64,000 nucleotides of DNA from Auriscalpium vulgare (Eukaryota > Basidiomycota > Agaricomycetes > Russulales > Auriscalpiaceae), in assembly GCA_019915015.1 (NCBI GenBank), contig JAHBBC010000012.1, forward strand, positions 1,488,001 through 1,552,000, given 5' to 3'. This document shows positions 42,374 to 55,300 of the stretch, in pieces (position 1 is the first letter of the stretch; the number at the start of each line of letters is the position of its first letter). The position numbers and the translations under genes are program-made. Below the pieces are notes generated by a model. That model was not told the origin of the DNA. It worked only from the letters and a program-made list of their open reading frames with translations, and made no database searches.

Positions 42374-44631
42374 ATGCCTCGCAAAAAGCCAGCGTCGGCC
42401 AAGCAGCGCAAAGCGCAACTCCAGATAAAGCGCGCTGTAAAGCGCGGAGACTTGGATCCAGAGCAGGTTCCTGCCAGTGCATCCTCTCGCAGACATCCTC
42501 ACTCTCGCAGCGCAGCACCCTCAGCTGAGGGAGCGCGCTCGTCCAATGCAGCAGCGGTGGCCTCTGCTCGCCGCCTTCAATCCGCTTTTGTGAAGCTATC
42601 TCCGTCTCTCCTGGATAGATCGAAGGAGCTCGCTGCAAATGTACCCCTCTCGCGCCCAATATCTCCTTCCAGTGCGATCTGGCGCACGGAGAGTGGTCGG
42701 ATCGACGGGAAGAAGGAAGCCAACATGCGATCGCAGATGTCGTGCTTGCGGCGGCCCAAGTGGAGATACGAGATGACGAAGAACGAGGTGGAGAAGAACG
42801 AGGAGGGGGTGTTCGCCAAGTGGTTGACCAAGATGGACGATCAGGTGGATGAGTGGGTGAAGCTGGCGGAAGAGCAGGCGCAGGCGCGCGCTGGTGTCGA
42901 CGAGGACGGCAAACCAAACCAAAGCACCGAAATGCCCATATCGCCCACGATATTCGAGCGCAACCTGGAGGTGTGGAGACAGCTGTACGTCCTCCGCCCG
43001 AGCTTGCGCTGATCTCCCCCACCATTCACGCATTCCTGCATCCGCTATTGTAGATGGCGCGTGACAGAACTGTCGCAGATCATGCTTCTCTTGCTCGATT
43101 CTCGATGTCCTCTACTCCATCTCCCTTCGTCACTCTCCTCGTATCTCTCCAACTTCACACAGATCCGCCTCATCTTTGTGCTCACAAAAGTCGACATCTC
43201 GGGTCCTGAGCGCGCGGAAGCTTGGGCTGCCTACCTCCGGTCGTGCTATCCTACAGCGCGTGTTGTGCTTGTCGAGGCATACATTCAGACGGCTGCATCT
43301 GAGGGCGCTACCGAGCGGAAGCGGAGGTTCGAGCCCCATATTCCTCAGACTTTCAAGGAACGGCTCGTAGTGGCACTTAGAGAAGCCCATTTAGAACTAC
43401 TGGAACCACCTGAGAGGATACGCAATGATCAGGAGCGACTGCAGAAGTGGAAACCGAGAGTAAAGAGGGAGATCGACTGGGACGCAGTCTTGAAGGCGGG
43501 GCCCACATCGCATGTCTCACAGAGCGTGAAGGACCCACAGCCTATGGCAGAAGATCAAAACAGCGAAGATGACGATGCGCCAGAGCCGGATTTTTTGACA
43601 GTTGGTGTGATAGGTATGCTCCATGAACTGCCGCAAGTGCGATAATACTCAGCGTAGGCGGTCTTACAGGGCAACCAAACGTTGGGAAGTCATCGTTGCT
43701 CAATGCTCTGTTCGGCACAACGAAGGTTCGGGCGTCCTCCACGCCGGGAAAGGTACGCCGACTCTGCAGCTTTCCTTCAGCAGCACTTCTGACGACGATG
43801 TCGTAGACAAAGCATTTTCAGACACTATTCTGGACGTCAGATATTCGCCTCGTGGATTGCCCAGGACTCGTCATGCCCGATCTCGTCCCTCTGGAAATGC
43901 AGGTATGTCTGCGAGACGTTCATTTCGTTGTTTTCCCCATACAAATTCTACCCAGGTACTGAGCGGGATCCTCCCCATCGCTCGTATGCCCGCAATCCCG
44001 CTGTGTATCCATTTCGCGTCCCAGCTCCTCCCACTCGAGCGCATTTTCGGTCTTGTGCACCCTTCCGTAGCCTCGCCGCCTCCGCCTGATAAGCGTACCT
44101 GGAGGGAGGGCATGCAACGACCTGAAGAGAGTAAGATGAAGGAGGTGAACTGGACTGGGATGGATATATTGTCAGCTTATGCGGACAAGAAGGGGTGGGT
44201 CACAGCCAAGGCTGGACGGCCGGACGTCAACCGCGCTGGGAACGCCAGTGAGTCTCACTTCATCCAGTGAATCTCGGCAAAATAACGGGCTGCTTTTCCT
44301 AGTACTTCGCGCGTTGGCAGACGGTAAGATCCGCTGGGCATTCTGGCCACCAGACGTCGATCCGACGACGCTCGGGATGGTCGGTAATGGAATATGGATG
44401 TCTGTCCTCTCTGGCAATCACGAAGACTCGGAACTTGACGAAAGCGAGGAGGAGGGGAGTAGCGATGAAGAAGAAGTAGGTAAGGACAAGGACGAGGACT
44501 CTGGAGACGACAGCGAGACCCTACCGAGCGACGATGAAGGTGGAGGGAAGGTCGTGGGCGGTGGGCGGTTTGCTCTGCTGAATATCGTCGATGAAGAAGA
44601 AGGGGACAAATATCATTCAGATGATGACTGA
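42374..44631 (+). CDS. Circularly permuted GTPase, GNL1-like (HSR1/MMR1 family)
   Basis: Ribosome-biogenesis-type GTPase. Start MPRKKPASAKQRKAQLQIKR at 42,374; the basic N-terminus suits nucleolar or RNA binding. After an intron (VWRQL-WRVTELSQIMLLLLDS) the permuted G motifs appear in the order G4 (VLTKVDIS, near 43,184), G1 (GQPNVGKSSLLNALFG, after the intron near 43,670) and G3 (RLVDCPGLVMPDL, near 43,852). This order defines the YlqF/YawG class. The tail is strongly acidic (DESEEEGSSDEEE, DKDEDSGDDSETLPSDDE), ending at 44,631. At least five introns. LSG1 or NOG paralogues are alternatives, but the long insert between G4 and G1 and the acidic tail favour GNL1. Confidence 0.82.
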
Positions 44632-44746
44632 AGAGACTCCAGTGTATTGGCAAGACGATCACCTTGTACCGAATAGTCATTCACGAAATTGGCATATACA
44701 TAGGGAACTCGACAAACGAGCTGGGAGAAAAACTCATGATGATGTA

Positions 44747-46049
44747 CTAAAGGCCATGGGCCTTCCGACGCAGGCTGACCAGAAGCCACCTTCCCTTGAT
44801 CAAGCTCGAGAAGAAGCTGTTGATGACGATCCCCCACAGGGCATCGACATATCCCAATCCCCAATACTGTCGCAAACATATGAGCCGACAGGCCATGTTT
44901 AGAAATGGCCTGTAAACGCACCCGTCCGTTGGTAATCACAATTGTCTCAGTGCTGCCTTTATACACGCTGGTCGGCTCACTGCCCGCGAGGTACGCCAAG
45001 GTGTTGCTGACGATGACCGCATTGTGCGCATCGTACTTGGCGACCTGCTTCTGCTCCTTCCAGTCGGTCACGTCGCCAGCTGCGTAAATGTTCTTGTACC
45101 CCTTCACCAAGAGCGTCGGCTCCACGCGAAGACGGCCCTCTTCGTTGAAAGCGTCCGACTCAAGGGATCCCTTCAACCATTCGGTCGCGGGTCTGCCGCC
45201 GCGACATAAGACCTGCAAGGCAACTCTGGAATGAGGACTCTCCAGAGGGAAATTAATATGGAAGCACGTACAACGAGGTCCGTCTCGATTTGCTTGCCTC
45301 CGCGCGTCGCAACCTTCCCGGATTTGATTTCAGGGTCGTCGACGACGTCACCCAACACAAGTTCCACGCCTCGTGCCCGCAGGTCATTGGCAAGACGGAT
45401 GCGGAACTTGTCAGGATACGTTGCGTTGAGCAAGAGCGGCTCGGAGTGCACGATGGTCACTTTGGTGTCGGGGTAGAAATCCTTGATCTCCCCGGCGAAT
45501 TCTGCGAAGAATGGTTTGGTGCGTGTGACGGAGAAACCTCGTAGTGGGCACCGTACCTTGTCCAACTGCACCACCCCCGACCAGCAAGACGTGCCTCGCG
45601 GAGGCGAACTTTTCACGCCACGCATTGATGTGCGCGATGGCTTTGTCCCTGCCACCATCCGGAAAGTCGATCGCGCCCTGCCAGTGAGAGCCTGGCGTGA
45701 GCACGAGCACGTCGTACGCCACGGTTTCCCCGCTCTCCAAGGTCACGATCCCGCCCTCTGTGGCACCTTTATTCGCCTGCACGCCAACGGCCCTCCCAAT
45801 CTTAATGACGCCGTTCCCGTTCGCCAGGAGCTTGTCGAGAGGGATGAGTGCGGTATTTTCGAGCTTCTCCTCGGCGGTAGTGGTCATACGGACTGCGCCG
45901 GGGAGGTGAATGGCAAACTCGTGCGTGGTGATGAGGGTGAGTGTATGTTTCGAGGGATCGAGCTTCTGGGAGAAGACGCGGGCGAGCGGTGCGCCTGCAC
46001 CGCCGCCGCCGACCACGACGACGTTCTTCTTTGCGTGCTGGCTAGCCAT
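44747..46049 (-). CDS. AIF/AMID-like FAD-dependent NAD(P)H oxidoreductase
   Basis: Two-dinucleotide-binding-domain flavoprotein (pyridine nucleotide-disulphide oxidoreductase family; FSP1/AMID-like). Start MASQHAKKNVVVVGGGGAG at 46,049 with the FAD-binding GxGxxG-type loop. The middle has the NAD motif HVLLVGGGAVG, then EFAGEIKDFYPDTKVTIVHS. The FAD-contact motif is IYAAGDVTDWKEQKQVAKYD. The last exon reads YWGLGYVDALWGIVINSFFS ... LVSLRRKAHGL and ends at TAG 44,747-44,749, a C-terminus usual for fungal AMID-like proteins. No mitochondrial presequence is evident, so it may be cytosolic or membrane-peripheral. It converges on the GTPase gene, with 115 bases between the stops. Confidence 0.82.
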
Positions 46050-46447
46050 ATGTAGTTGACGGTGGGGGGTAGCGGGGCAGACAGGAGGGATGTCGGAGGT
46101 GTCTCATTCTGTGATGAAAAGCAAACGTTGAAGAGCGCGCGTGTGTAAGGATAGTATATGCTTACGCGAACGGCGTGACGTTGACTCACACCATAAAACT
46201 CGCACACGCACAAATACTTACATATTCCGACTGCCGCTGAGTATCGCGCTGTTGGTCACCGGCCAGAGCCAGTCAGCTGCCCAGTGCCCACTAGCTACCT
46301 CTGATAGCCTGGACTCCTGGTTCTCCACAGGGCGCGGTGGGGGCTGGCGACTCGCGAGCGTGTTTGTCACGCGATCGCAAGTCAAAAACACGTGCCGCCA
46401 GAGATATTTGGCGAGAATCAGCGCTGCGGCTGCTCGACGCGACCAGA
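46050..46447. other. intergenic between divergent starts
   Basis: Probable bidirectional promoter of the flavoprotein and coiled-coil genes. Nothing specific is recognised. Confidence 0.35.
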
Positions 46448-47535
46448 ATGCTGTCGTGGTTCAATCGTTCGAAACACTCCGCCTCTTCCGACAAGGAGAA
46501 AGACCCCGCACCCAGCACAGCGCCCACAGCGAGCTCCTCCGATCCAAAGCCGTCGGCCAATGCGGCCTCAGCGCCCGCAGCGTCGCTGCCCAACCGCGAG
46601 CTGACACGGACCCCGAGCCCCCCCAGCCCGACAGCGGAGCAGCCAAGGCAGCGCGCATTTACCGCGGCGCTGAGCACCCCGCACGATGCAGTGCTCGCAG
46701 AGCTGCACGACCACCACCCAGGCTACGACCCCTCGGCGCGCATCGACGCCGCCCCACAGACCGCGCCCCTCAGCACCGAGACCCTGCCCACGTCTTCCAT
46801 CGCCCCCTCGGCACCCCCCAGCGCCAGCCCCGCCACCGCCCCGCTGTACGACCCCTTCACCGGCGCGCAGATGGGCCTCATCTCGCCTGCGCGGGAGAAT
46901 GCGCCGACCACCGCCGCGGCGCAGGAGGAGCTGTGGGCGCACCTCGCGCGCGTGCGCGAGCTGCAGGCCGCGATTGCGGGCATGCATGTGACGATGGAGG
47001 GCATTGGCGTGGGCGAGCAGGCGGTGCGCGGCGCGCGCGTGCGCGTGCGCAGCGGCGTCGGGGAGCGGCTGGACGTCATGGACGGGCGTGTGGACGAGAG
47101 TGCGCACGCGGAGGCAGAGGATCTCAAGCGCAAGGAGCGCGAGCGCCAGTTCCAGCAGTCGGAGAAGCGGTTCGAGGGGCGCAAGGAGGAGATCGAGGCC
47201 ATCATGGACAAGGTCGGGCACCTGTCCACCTGCTGTATACATCCCTGAGCTGACACGACGTGTAGCTTGGCGAGCTCTCACAGGCCCTCGCGACCTTCCA
47301 CGCGCTTGATACGCCCATTGTCAACTTTGAGCAGGCGTCGCGGACGAACACCGGTGCCTCCACCATGCCGACTCCGCTCTCGCGCAACGCCTCGCGTGCG
47401 AGACACCCTGATATGCGTCGCTTTGCCAGCGACGCATCCGATCAATACCTCGACAGCCCTTTGAGCTTGCAGATGCCGCTGCCTATCGTCGAGGAGCCCG
47501 AAGGCGGCGCGCCACCTGCGCCGCCCTTGGCGTGA
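46448..47535 (+). CDS. Unrecognised coiled-coil protein
   Basis: I do not recognise the family. Start MLSWFNRSKHSASSDKEKDP at 46,448. The first 130 residues are disordered and Ala/Pro/Ser/Thr-rich. A charged helical region follows (EELWAHLARVRELQAAIAGM, then DLKRKERERQFQQSEKRFEG), predicted coiled coil. An intron near 47,211-47,263 joins IMDK to LGELSQALATFHALDTPIVN. The tail is Ser/Pro-rich, ending GGAPPAPPLA at 47,535. GC content is very high through the first exon. It has no membrane segment or enzyme motif. It could be a cytoskeletal or trafficking adaptor, but nothing proves that. Confidence 0.6.
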
Positions 47536-48236
47536 CGTTCGTCTGTCGACGTGTACATACACAGCCGATGCCAAAGGATCTAATGGGTACGTTTACAGTA
47601 TGCCCACGGAGTGTTGAAAGGGTGATCTGACCGTCATGGCACTTGCTGTAGGTTTTGCAGCGCCCGTGCTCCAGCACCCCGCCCCCCAAACCGCCGTATG
47701 TGGGAGACGAAGATACTCGGCAAACTAGATTGCCACCAACCTCCGGATACGCCTATGCCATACGCGTACCGCGGCAATATGAGGCCTCCAGCTTCGACTC
47801 CATCGGATACCCGAGATCTCCACACACGATGTATGTAGGGCTTCGCTGGATCGTGTATTGGAGTGTCGGATCGAAGCACACGCCCCATACGTACATACGA
47901 TGAGCGCCCGACTGCCCTTACAGAAGGCTTAGGGAGTCGTGGACCGCCCTGTGCGGTAATATATCAAACAGGATCCCCTTCATTTCCGACGGAGTAAAGA
48001 CCATTAATTTCCTTTTGCCTCCGCGAAGTACATGCCGAGAGATTGTGGACTACAAAAAGAGAAGGCGGACATGGACGAGGCCTGCTCGTAAATAATCAAC
48101 TTGCTAGTGGGCATGCATATGGCAACGGAACAGAACTGTGAAGAGAGATGAGGTCGATGAAGGGTGAATGAGGGCATGCATGAGCAAAAACAAAACATTG
48201 GACAGAAGAGATGCGACACAGTGATCCGATCCCTAC
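47536..48236. other. intergenic, convergent 3' ends
   Basis: Contains 3' UTRs of the flanking convergent genes. Short ORFs here lack any domain. Confidence 0.4.
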
Positions 48237-49718
48237 TCATCCGCCTAGAATCTCAAGCGCTGCCCTCAGCTCTTTCCGCGCATGCTCCGCGTCCTCGTAA
48301 TCCAAAGCCGAAATCGCAAACCGACAGTGCTTCTGCGCCTTTGCAATCATTTGTTGCGTCAACGGCGGCTCCGGGTTCGGGATCGGCACATGCGATATCG
48401 GCGCAGCCAAAGCAGCGAGTTGCGGCGGCGCTGCGATGAACGGCACATGTGGTGGGGGAGGAGGTTCGGATATGTAGGGCGGGGAGCTAGGTGGCGACTG
48501 GCGCGGCACAAAGTGCGTCGGGGACGGCGGGCGAGGCGGGATAGAAGGCGTGGTGGACTGCAGCGAGGATGTTCGACTGCGCCGACCGGTGGACGCAGGA
48601 ACAATCGCCGGCGGCGGCAAAACCGGAGGACTATTCAACGACGTCGTGCGATTTCTGTGCGAATGTTTTGGAGAATGTCTTGACGAAGTTGACCCAGCGG
48701 AGGACGGGGGAGAGGGCGGCGGGGCGCCATTGCCACTGCCACCACTGCCATGGCGCCCATGTCGCGAGCTTTTGATTGGAACGGGCGCAGACCGTGGACC
48801 CTCTTCGCCGACGGTGGACAAGCCCGCACGCGGCGGTGAGGGCGGTATATGAGTATGCGACGGATGCGTGGTGGTCTTGTGTGGCGGCGCCTCGTAGAAG
48901 CCCTCGTCCTCACGGCCCTCGAGCTCGTCACTCATGTGCACGCGACGAGGTGGATGTGATGGAGGTGACGAAGGTGCTGGAGGTGTGGTTACCGAGGGAG
49001 TGGCTGGGAACGAGCTGGAAGCAGAGGCAGCGAGCAAATCGTCTGTGGAGGCGGTCACGGGCTCTGCGCCGGCAGGCGGCATCGGTTTGCGGCCCTCCCG
49101 GATGGCCTTCGCGATATCGGCGGCTCGCCACTTTGAATAACGCACTTTGTCCTCGTGCTGCAAATCGTGCCAATCACGATTGAGTTAGATCGAGAGAAAA
49201 ATGGCACACGGCAGGCATCAGCGTGGGATCAGATATACAAGCGCGAGGTGCTCACCATCTCCCATGGCGCCTTGTCCTCGAAGACCTTCAAGACTTCCAG
49301 AAACGCGGCGGCGGCGACAAACTTTTTTACCGTCATCCGTGAGGCAGCGCCACGGCGGTCTTCATTGTCCGCAGATGTGAAGACGCGCAGGGCATAGTTC
49401 TCTACGTATGCCGACGAGGCCGATTCGACGTCGATGGCATCCTGAGGGCCCAGTGCGGCGCGGATATTCTCCAGGGAGGTGAGGAGGGCACCAAGGAACG
49501 CGCGATTGGTCGGCCCCTGTGCTTTGAGAGTGATACCGACTTGGGCAGCGTGATAAGCACCTGATGAACCCTTTAGCTATGAGTGAAGGTCGAATATTAG
49601 ATCACATACACCAATATGAAATGATGGGATCCTGGGTCTTGGTTTCTTCAGCGCGTTGTAGGAAGGTCGTGAGAGGCTTCAGATCCGCAGGGATGGGTGG
49701 GAGTCCGATGAAAGACAT
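48237..49718 (-). CDS. VTA1: VTA1/LIP5 homologue, ESCRT-associated VPS4 regulator
   Basis: Cofactor that activates the VPS4 ATPase in multivesicular-body sorting at endosomes. Start MSFIGLPPIPADLKPLTTFL at 49,718. The tandem-MIT-like N-terminal domain continues across an intron as IISYWC-AYHAAQVGITLKAQ and then FLGALLTSLENIRAALG, FLEVLKVFEDKAPWEM and KVRYSKWRAADIAKAIREGR. A long Pro/Ser/His-rich linker occupies the middle. The VPS4-binding C-terminal helices read AQKHCRFAISALDYEDAEHA and RKELRAALEILGG, ending at 48,237. This domain order (MIT-like, linker, C-terminal helical hairpin) is diagnostic. Confidence 0.88.
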
Positions 49719-50562
49719 GGGTGTAGATGGGCGCCGAGACGATGATCCGGGGGAATTGAGAGCGGGAGGGGTGGAAAGGCGGGCGACGTGGGGGAAGTGC
49801 AGCTATATACGCTTTGCGGGTGGGGAAGCTCCAATTGGCCTAGACAGTTATAGAGACGCGGAGACGATCTCGGTGGATATCGCGTGGCCTCGCGCTTACG
49901 AGTACGCCTGGCCTCTGGTTTGGCTCAAGCTCGATGTGGCAGGAGAGATCCGGAGAACCAGTAGGAAGACGAGGAGCAGCGGGGTCGTGCAGGCGTGCAC
50001 TCCACTCGGGAACGTGTTCGCGGGTCTTCCAGCGAGGGAACGCGCGCTCGAGGGCCTTGGGCGACACGAGGCAGCCTAGTGGCACTCGGATAACAAAATC
50101 ACGAAAGACCTGGAAAGTGTTCAGGAGGAGTTGGCCAGTCAATGCCGGCCGCTGCGCACGCAACCCTACTGTAGGGCTTGACGTCGGCGCGCCTATGCCG
50201 GCGGCGATGCGGTCGCTGTCGTCTGTCCTCTCCTTGTCATCTCCAGCGATGCCGACAATGTCATACCAATTTTCCCATTCTTCACCTCTCTTCACGCTGC
50301 GTGTTCTCGGTGCCATTCCGCGTCATCGTCGTGCGCCCGTGCTGGGCTGACCGGGCCACTCGTGCGACGTGTGCACACCCGACGCGTCGACCGCGACGCC
50401 GTCGTGGTGAAAAGGCTTGAATGGTTGTAGAGAACGTGGTGTACGACTTGGCATGACCTTGGCAAGCTGTGGGTGGGTCATCGCACGTCCTCTGACGTCA
50501 CATTCTCGCCCCGCCATATATCTTCCTGACCGTGCACCTCCCAGTGTTTCTACAAACCCACC
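49719..50562. other. intergenic between divergent genes
   Basis: Promoters for VTA1 and the dehydrogenase gene. A 171-codon plus ORF (49,564-50,079) and a 158-codon minus ORF (49,840-50,316) lack domains and are not called. CATATAT at 50,515-50,521, about 45 bases before the ATG, may be a core element. Confidence 0.4.
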
Positions 50563-51687
50563 ATGTCCCAGTCTTTGCCACAGTTCAAGAAGGGCTTCCA
50601 GTATCCTCTGCAGGACCAGAACCTGCCCGGCCTTGAGCACAAGCTCGACCCAGCTCCCGTCTTCGATATCACCGCTGACGGCAAACCGTACAAGGCAGCG
50701 GGGAAGTTGGAAGGTCAGAAAGCGATCGTGACGGGTGCAGACAGTGGTATTGGTCGCTCTGTTGCGTTGTTGTATGGTGAGTCCTTAACTTGAATCCTTC
50801 GTATATGCTGCTTACCAGCCCTTCACCAGCCTTAGAAGGAGCCGATCTGACGCTCACATGTCTTCCGCAAGAGAAGGACGACGTTCAGAAGACTGTCAAG
50901 CTCATCGAGGAGAAAACGAATGGTACGCGGAAGGTACAAGTGCTGGAGATGGATCTCAGATCCGAGAAATCCGCCAAGGAGCTCGTCGAGAAGCATCTTG
51001 ATTTTCACAACAGCCTCACTACGCTGTGAGTACTAGCAACGTGTATCATACTTCTTTGAGTTTGGTCTGATCTGTGTTTATGCAGCGCTTTGAACCACGG
51101 CCGTCAGATGGCCAACACCAACATCACCACACTCTCCTCGGAGAATTGGCACGAAACGTTCGACACGAACATGCATTCTTTCTTCTACATCGTCAAGCAT
51201 GCAGTCTCGCACATGTCGGAAGGCTCTTCCATCGTGTTCAATGCCTCGATTAACTTCGCCGTCGGGCACCCTGAATTGCTCGACTACACTGCCACCAAGG
51301 GCGCCATCGTAGCGTCCATGCGTGCGCTGAGCAATCAAATCGTTGGCGAGAGGGGCATTCGAGTAAATGGTACGCATATATGCGCGTTCTGGTCTCATAC
51401 GTCTTGACGACTTGACTTCCCTTGATAGCCGTCGCCCCCGGGCCCATCTGGACGCCTCTCATCGTGTCAACAATGACCGAAGATTCGAAGAAGACGTTCG
51501 GACAGTCTGTTCCCATCGGTCGTGCTGGACAGCCCATCGAAGTAGCGACGTCGTTCGTGTTCCTATCCAGCGCAGACTCGAGCTACATCACGTTCGTATT
51601 TTGAATCTCTCTCCGTGCTTGGATCTCACCTCGATTTTGTGTAGTGGACAGGTGCTCCATGTCAACGGCGGGGTGGTCATCAACTGA
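50563..51687 (+). CDS. Short-chain dehydrogenase/reductase
   Basis: NAD(P)-dependent oxidoreductase of the classical SDR family, resembling the YghA/glucose-dehydrogenase-like group that has an N-terminal extension. Start MSQSLPQFKKGFQYPLQDQN at 50,563. Cofactor motif TGADSGIGRS; then an intron giving LLY-EGADLTLTCLP; LNHGRQ in place of NNAG; catalytic Ser region SIVFNASI; catalytic YTATK (near 51,287). Exons join as TTL-ALNHG, RVN-AVAPGPIWTPL and SYIT-GQVLHVNGG. It ends GGVVIN at 51,687. The substrate is unknown. Five exons, about 290 residues. Confidence 0.87.
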
Positions 51688-52351
51688 TGTTGAGCGGACG
51701 CAGGGGTTCAGGGATAGATTGTAAGAGAATAGGCCATCATGCCTTCCCGATTGTGTATCATCGCAGTACAGTCAGTGCTGTTTATCAGTTGACGGCGGAC
51801 TCGGAGCCCCGGGCTACGTCGCTGTCGCTGTGAATTGATCGTAAGACCCGTAAGGATTTTTGCAGACACGAGGTCGCGCTCCACCAGCTACCTCAGCTGC
51901 CAAGGCACTTGGTTCACATGCTCTCATTCGTGACAAGTTTGGACAGAAGTGCGCGCAGCTTCACAGCCGCGCACCACAAACTGCAGTAACGTGGAGACTG
52001 TCGAATTCAACGCCGATTCTGCTGCCCTGGTTCATCTCACAGGGCCCTAATCGAGTATCCACAGCTTCGCTCGGATTGTTTGCGCCGTCGAAGTCATCCC
52101 AGACTGTCCACGAGCTCGGCGATGCACTCCACAAGCGGACTTTGACCACTGCAACTCTGATAATAATATACTGAGAGCGTCCACTGATGCACAGCGACGG
52201 CGTCAGAAAGAAATCTCAAGCACCAGCCTCTCCGCACCTCGTCGTAGACACGAGGCGACCCCGCCCCCGCCCCCCGTCTGTATCTATATCTATATGTATT
52301 ACTGACACAGCACTCCCACACCCCGGCCGCAGTCCATCACGCCTCCGCCCC
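51688..52351. other. intergenic, convergent 3' ends
   Basis: 3' UTRs of the dehydrogenase and the arrestin-like gene. A 104-codon plus ORF without a domain is present and is not called. Confidence 0.4.
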
Positions 52352-55300
52352 TTACGGCGAGTTCGCCTCTGCCTCTTGCGCCCGCACCCTCTGTTCGAGC
52401 ATCATCACCCGATCCATAACAGAGCCCGGCGCACGCGCGGCCCTCGGCCGCGGAGGCATTTGTACCTGAAGGCGCGGACTCGCTGCGGGGCGGGGCCGCG
52501 CAACCAGGGATGATGCTGCGCGTGGACCGGGTGCGGTGGCGGAAAGGAGCGCCATAGTGCTGGTGGGCGAGCCCGCGTCGGGAGCTGCCGACGGTGCTGA
52601 GAGTGCGCAGGTCGGACCCGACAGAGACGCGGGCGCAGCTTTCGCGGCCACCTCGACGGGGTTGCAGAACGTATTGTCCGGATAACGCACTGAAGAGGCA
52701 ACAGAGGATGAGGTCCCCGTCGGCATGCTCTGGCCGCCAGCTTGAATTGGGCCAGACAGGTCACTGCTACTGAGCTCTCGTGTTTGCAAGTCCGACAATA
52801 TGAAAGTATATTGAGCGCACTCCACAGAGCACTGTCTGGAAGCCGCCCTGTGTGATGGCCGTTGGGACTTAAAGTTATGAAGGGGCGCAGCCTGGGACGG
52901 TGCCGAATACGGTTCATCGACATCGTTGGGCCTGACGACTGGAAGGCCCGAGTGCTTATTTGCTAGTTGGCCGCGCGCAAGCTTGTCCCTAACCCGCCGA
53001 GCGAAGGACGATCTCGCGCCCGACGAAGATCTGACAGCGGCGTTGCCGCGCGCGTCGGCCGCTCGTCCGCTTCCCTCGGTGCCTTTGCCTGCTTCAGGTT
53101 TCCTCCCGCTGCCGGCATCGTTGCTATCTGCCTGACTGTCGACTTGATATTTCGGCGCAGGCGCTCGGCCCTGGGGTGATGTTTGCGCCTGGCGGCCAGG
53201 GCTCGAGCCGGCAATCGAGGCCTTCCCCGCGGCAAGGATTCGAAAGGGCGGCTTTGTGGCGCCGCGTGGGCTGCCGTAAATGCCTGCGGATACGGATGAT
53301 GGCCGGATGACGGTGTGAGAGCGAGCACGCGAGCGTGCGCAGTGTAACGAGGTGGGCGAGCTGCGGTGCCCGTCGTAGTCGGAGTAGTCGCTTTCGCCCA
53401 GGTCGCCGTCTCCGTTCTCGTCAATCTGTTCGTCACGTTCAATCTCATCTGGACCCTGACATTGGTGGCCGGGTGTGAACTGATCTAGCCTCAGCGTGCG
53501 GTCCGTTTGTTCGTCGGTCTCCGAGTCAGCGGGCGGATGCCCCATGTGACCGTCCGGACTTGACGGAGATGGTTGGCAGCATGTGCTTTGCAGCAATGCG
53601 TCAGACAGTGCGGTGGACGAAGGCGATGGGTTTGCTACAACAAGCTTCGTGGAACGCCGTCGCTTAGGCTTGGAGTCATGGCCGGCGGATGATCCGGTGC
53701 GTGAGGCGGTGCTGGGTAAGTGGGACCTGTAGTAGGGCGGCTGTTCGAGCGAAACAGATGCCTGCGTAATTAAAACTGCATTAGCGAATTGCAATGAAGA
53801 TAGAGCAGGTCAGTGATAATCGGAGATGACGTCTATTAATCAGATCCAAGGACAGATGAAAGTTCTGCCAAGGATCTAAGGTGAACGTATAGAATGCAGC
53901 GGCACGTACCTCGTGGGTGCTAGGAGGCTGGGTCCTGTAAGGAGGCAGTGTCCCCGATGTCGCATCACTCTCCTGCGACCTGTGTACCGACTGCGGCGCT
54001 TCGATAACCTTGTAGTATCGATTGATCGAAACCGCTTCATTTGGAAGGGACAAGGAGGGCGGAGGGTCGACAGAGAGCATGGAGACAACCCGGACCGGGA
54101 GGACCACGGACAGGTCCGAAGTGAATCCTGGAGCTCCAGAAGATGCGGTCACCGTCACCCGTAGCGTGTAGTCCAGAGCAAGGAGCCGTGATCTGGCTAT
54201 CGAAAGCGCATCGGGCTAGAAAAGACCTTCGTCACTTTGTTGTCCGTCGGGGCAGGACAAGCCAATATTGACTCACTGGAATCAAGATCGAGTGAAAGAA
54301 CTCGGCTTCTTCGTTTTGCTCGACACCTGTCCACCATCCTTTCGCGCTAGCGTGACCTTTTGAGGCCCGTTCTCCCAATTCCAACTGACTCTCCGCAACA
54401 TCTCTGACGAAGGAGCTCGTCTCGTACGACTCCAGCTCCTTCTCTGTCTCGCCCTCGGTCCCGCGGGTAGGACGTGGCCGATAAACTGATACCGTGCGCA
54501 CCAGAGCAATTGCGATGCCACGCACAGCTCGTGACGTGTCGTTGCAGATGCGTATGTGGACGTAACACCGCTGTCCAGCAAAATAAGAGAGCCGTGGCAA
54601 CCGCGCGGTCAATTTGAGTTTATTGCAACGGTTCTTGCCGCCGAGAAAAAGTGACTTTGCTGCCGTCGAGACGAGGGCGCGTGGGGCAGGTGCGAGGATA
54701 GATTGCAAACGAAGTTGGGGCCAAATCGAGCATGACCGGTAGAAGTGAGCCAGTGAGCGCTTGGACGTATCCGCATCCTTGACTTTCACCGAGCTACCAA
54801 GCCCGCGCATGAGAACGCGCAAGGTCACAAAATTGCAGCTGATGCAGACTCACATCATGACGATGTATCGGACAGCCGCACCTCCGTGGAGTTCCACGTC
54901 ACCTTTGGCGTTGCCTCCATCCGGGTTCACAGGAAGGTCCATCTCGAAGGGAAGATTGTGCACGCCTTCCCGACCTCTTCGGTAGCCCTCAGAGTCGGTA
55001 TCGTCGGGACCATCGCCATAGATTTGCTCGCTCGCGTAGCTCGCCTCCTCCAACATTCGCGTGTGTTGATAGAAAACATGTCGCGCGTCCTCATCCGGGA
55101 TGCACTCGAAACCGACGACGCGCACCTTGGCATCAGCGAGAAGCACAGGAGACTCCTTCTTCGCGCACTTGCGTACTCGGAGGGTGAGATGTCCGGAGAG
55201 TGACTGCCCCTGAACAAAGGTGTCGCTTGAGAGCACGAAGTCCACCTCGACGCGCGCGCGCGATTTCGCTCGCTCGAGTGTTACGGAGTTGGCTTTGTTC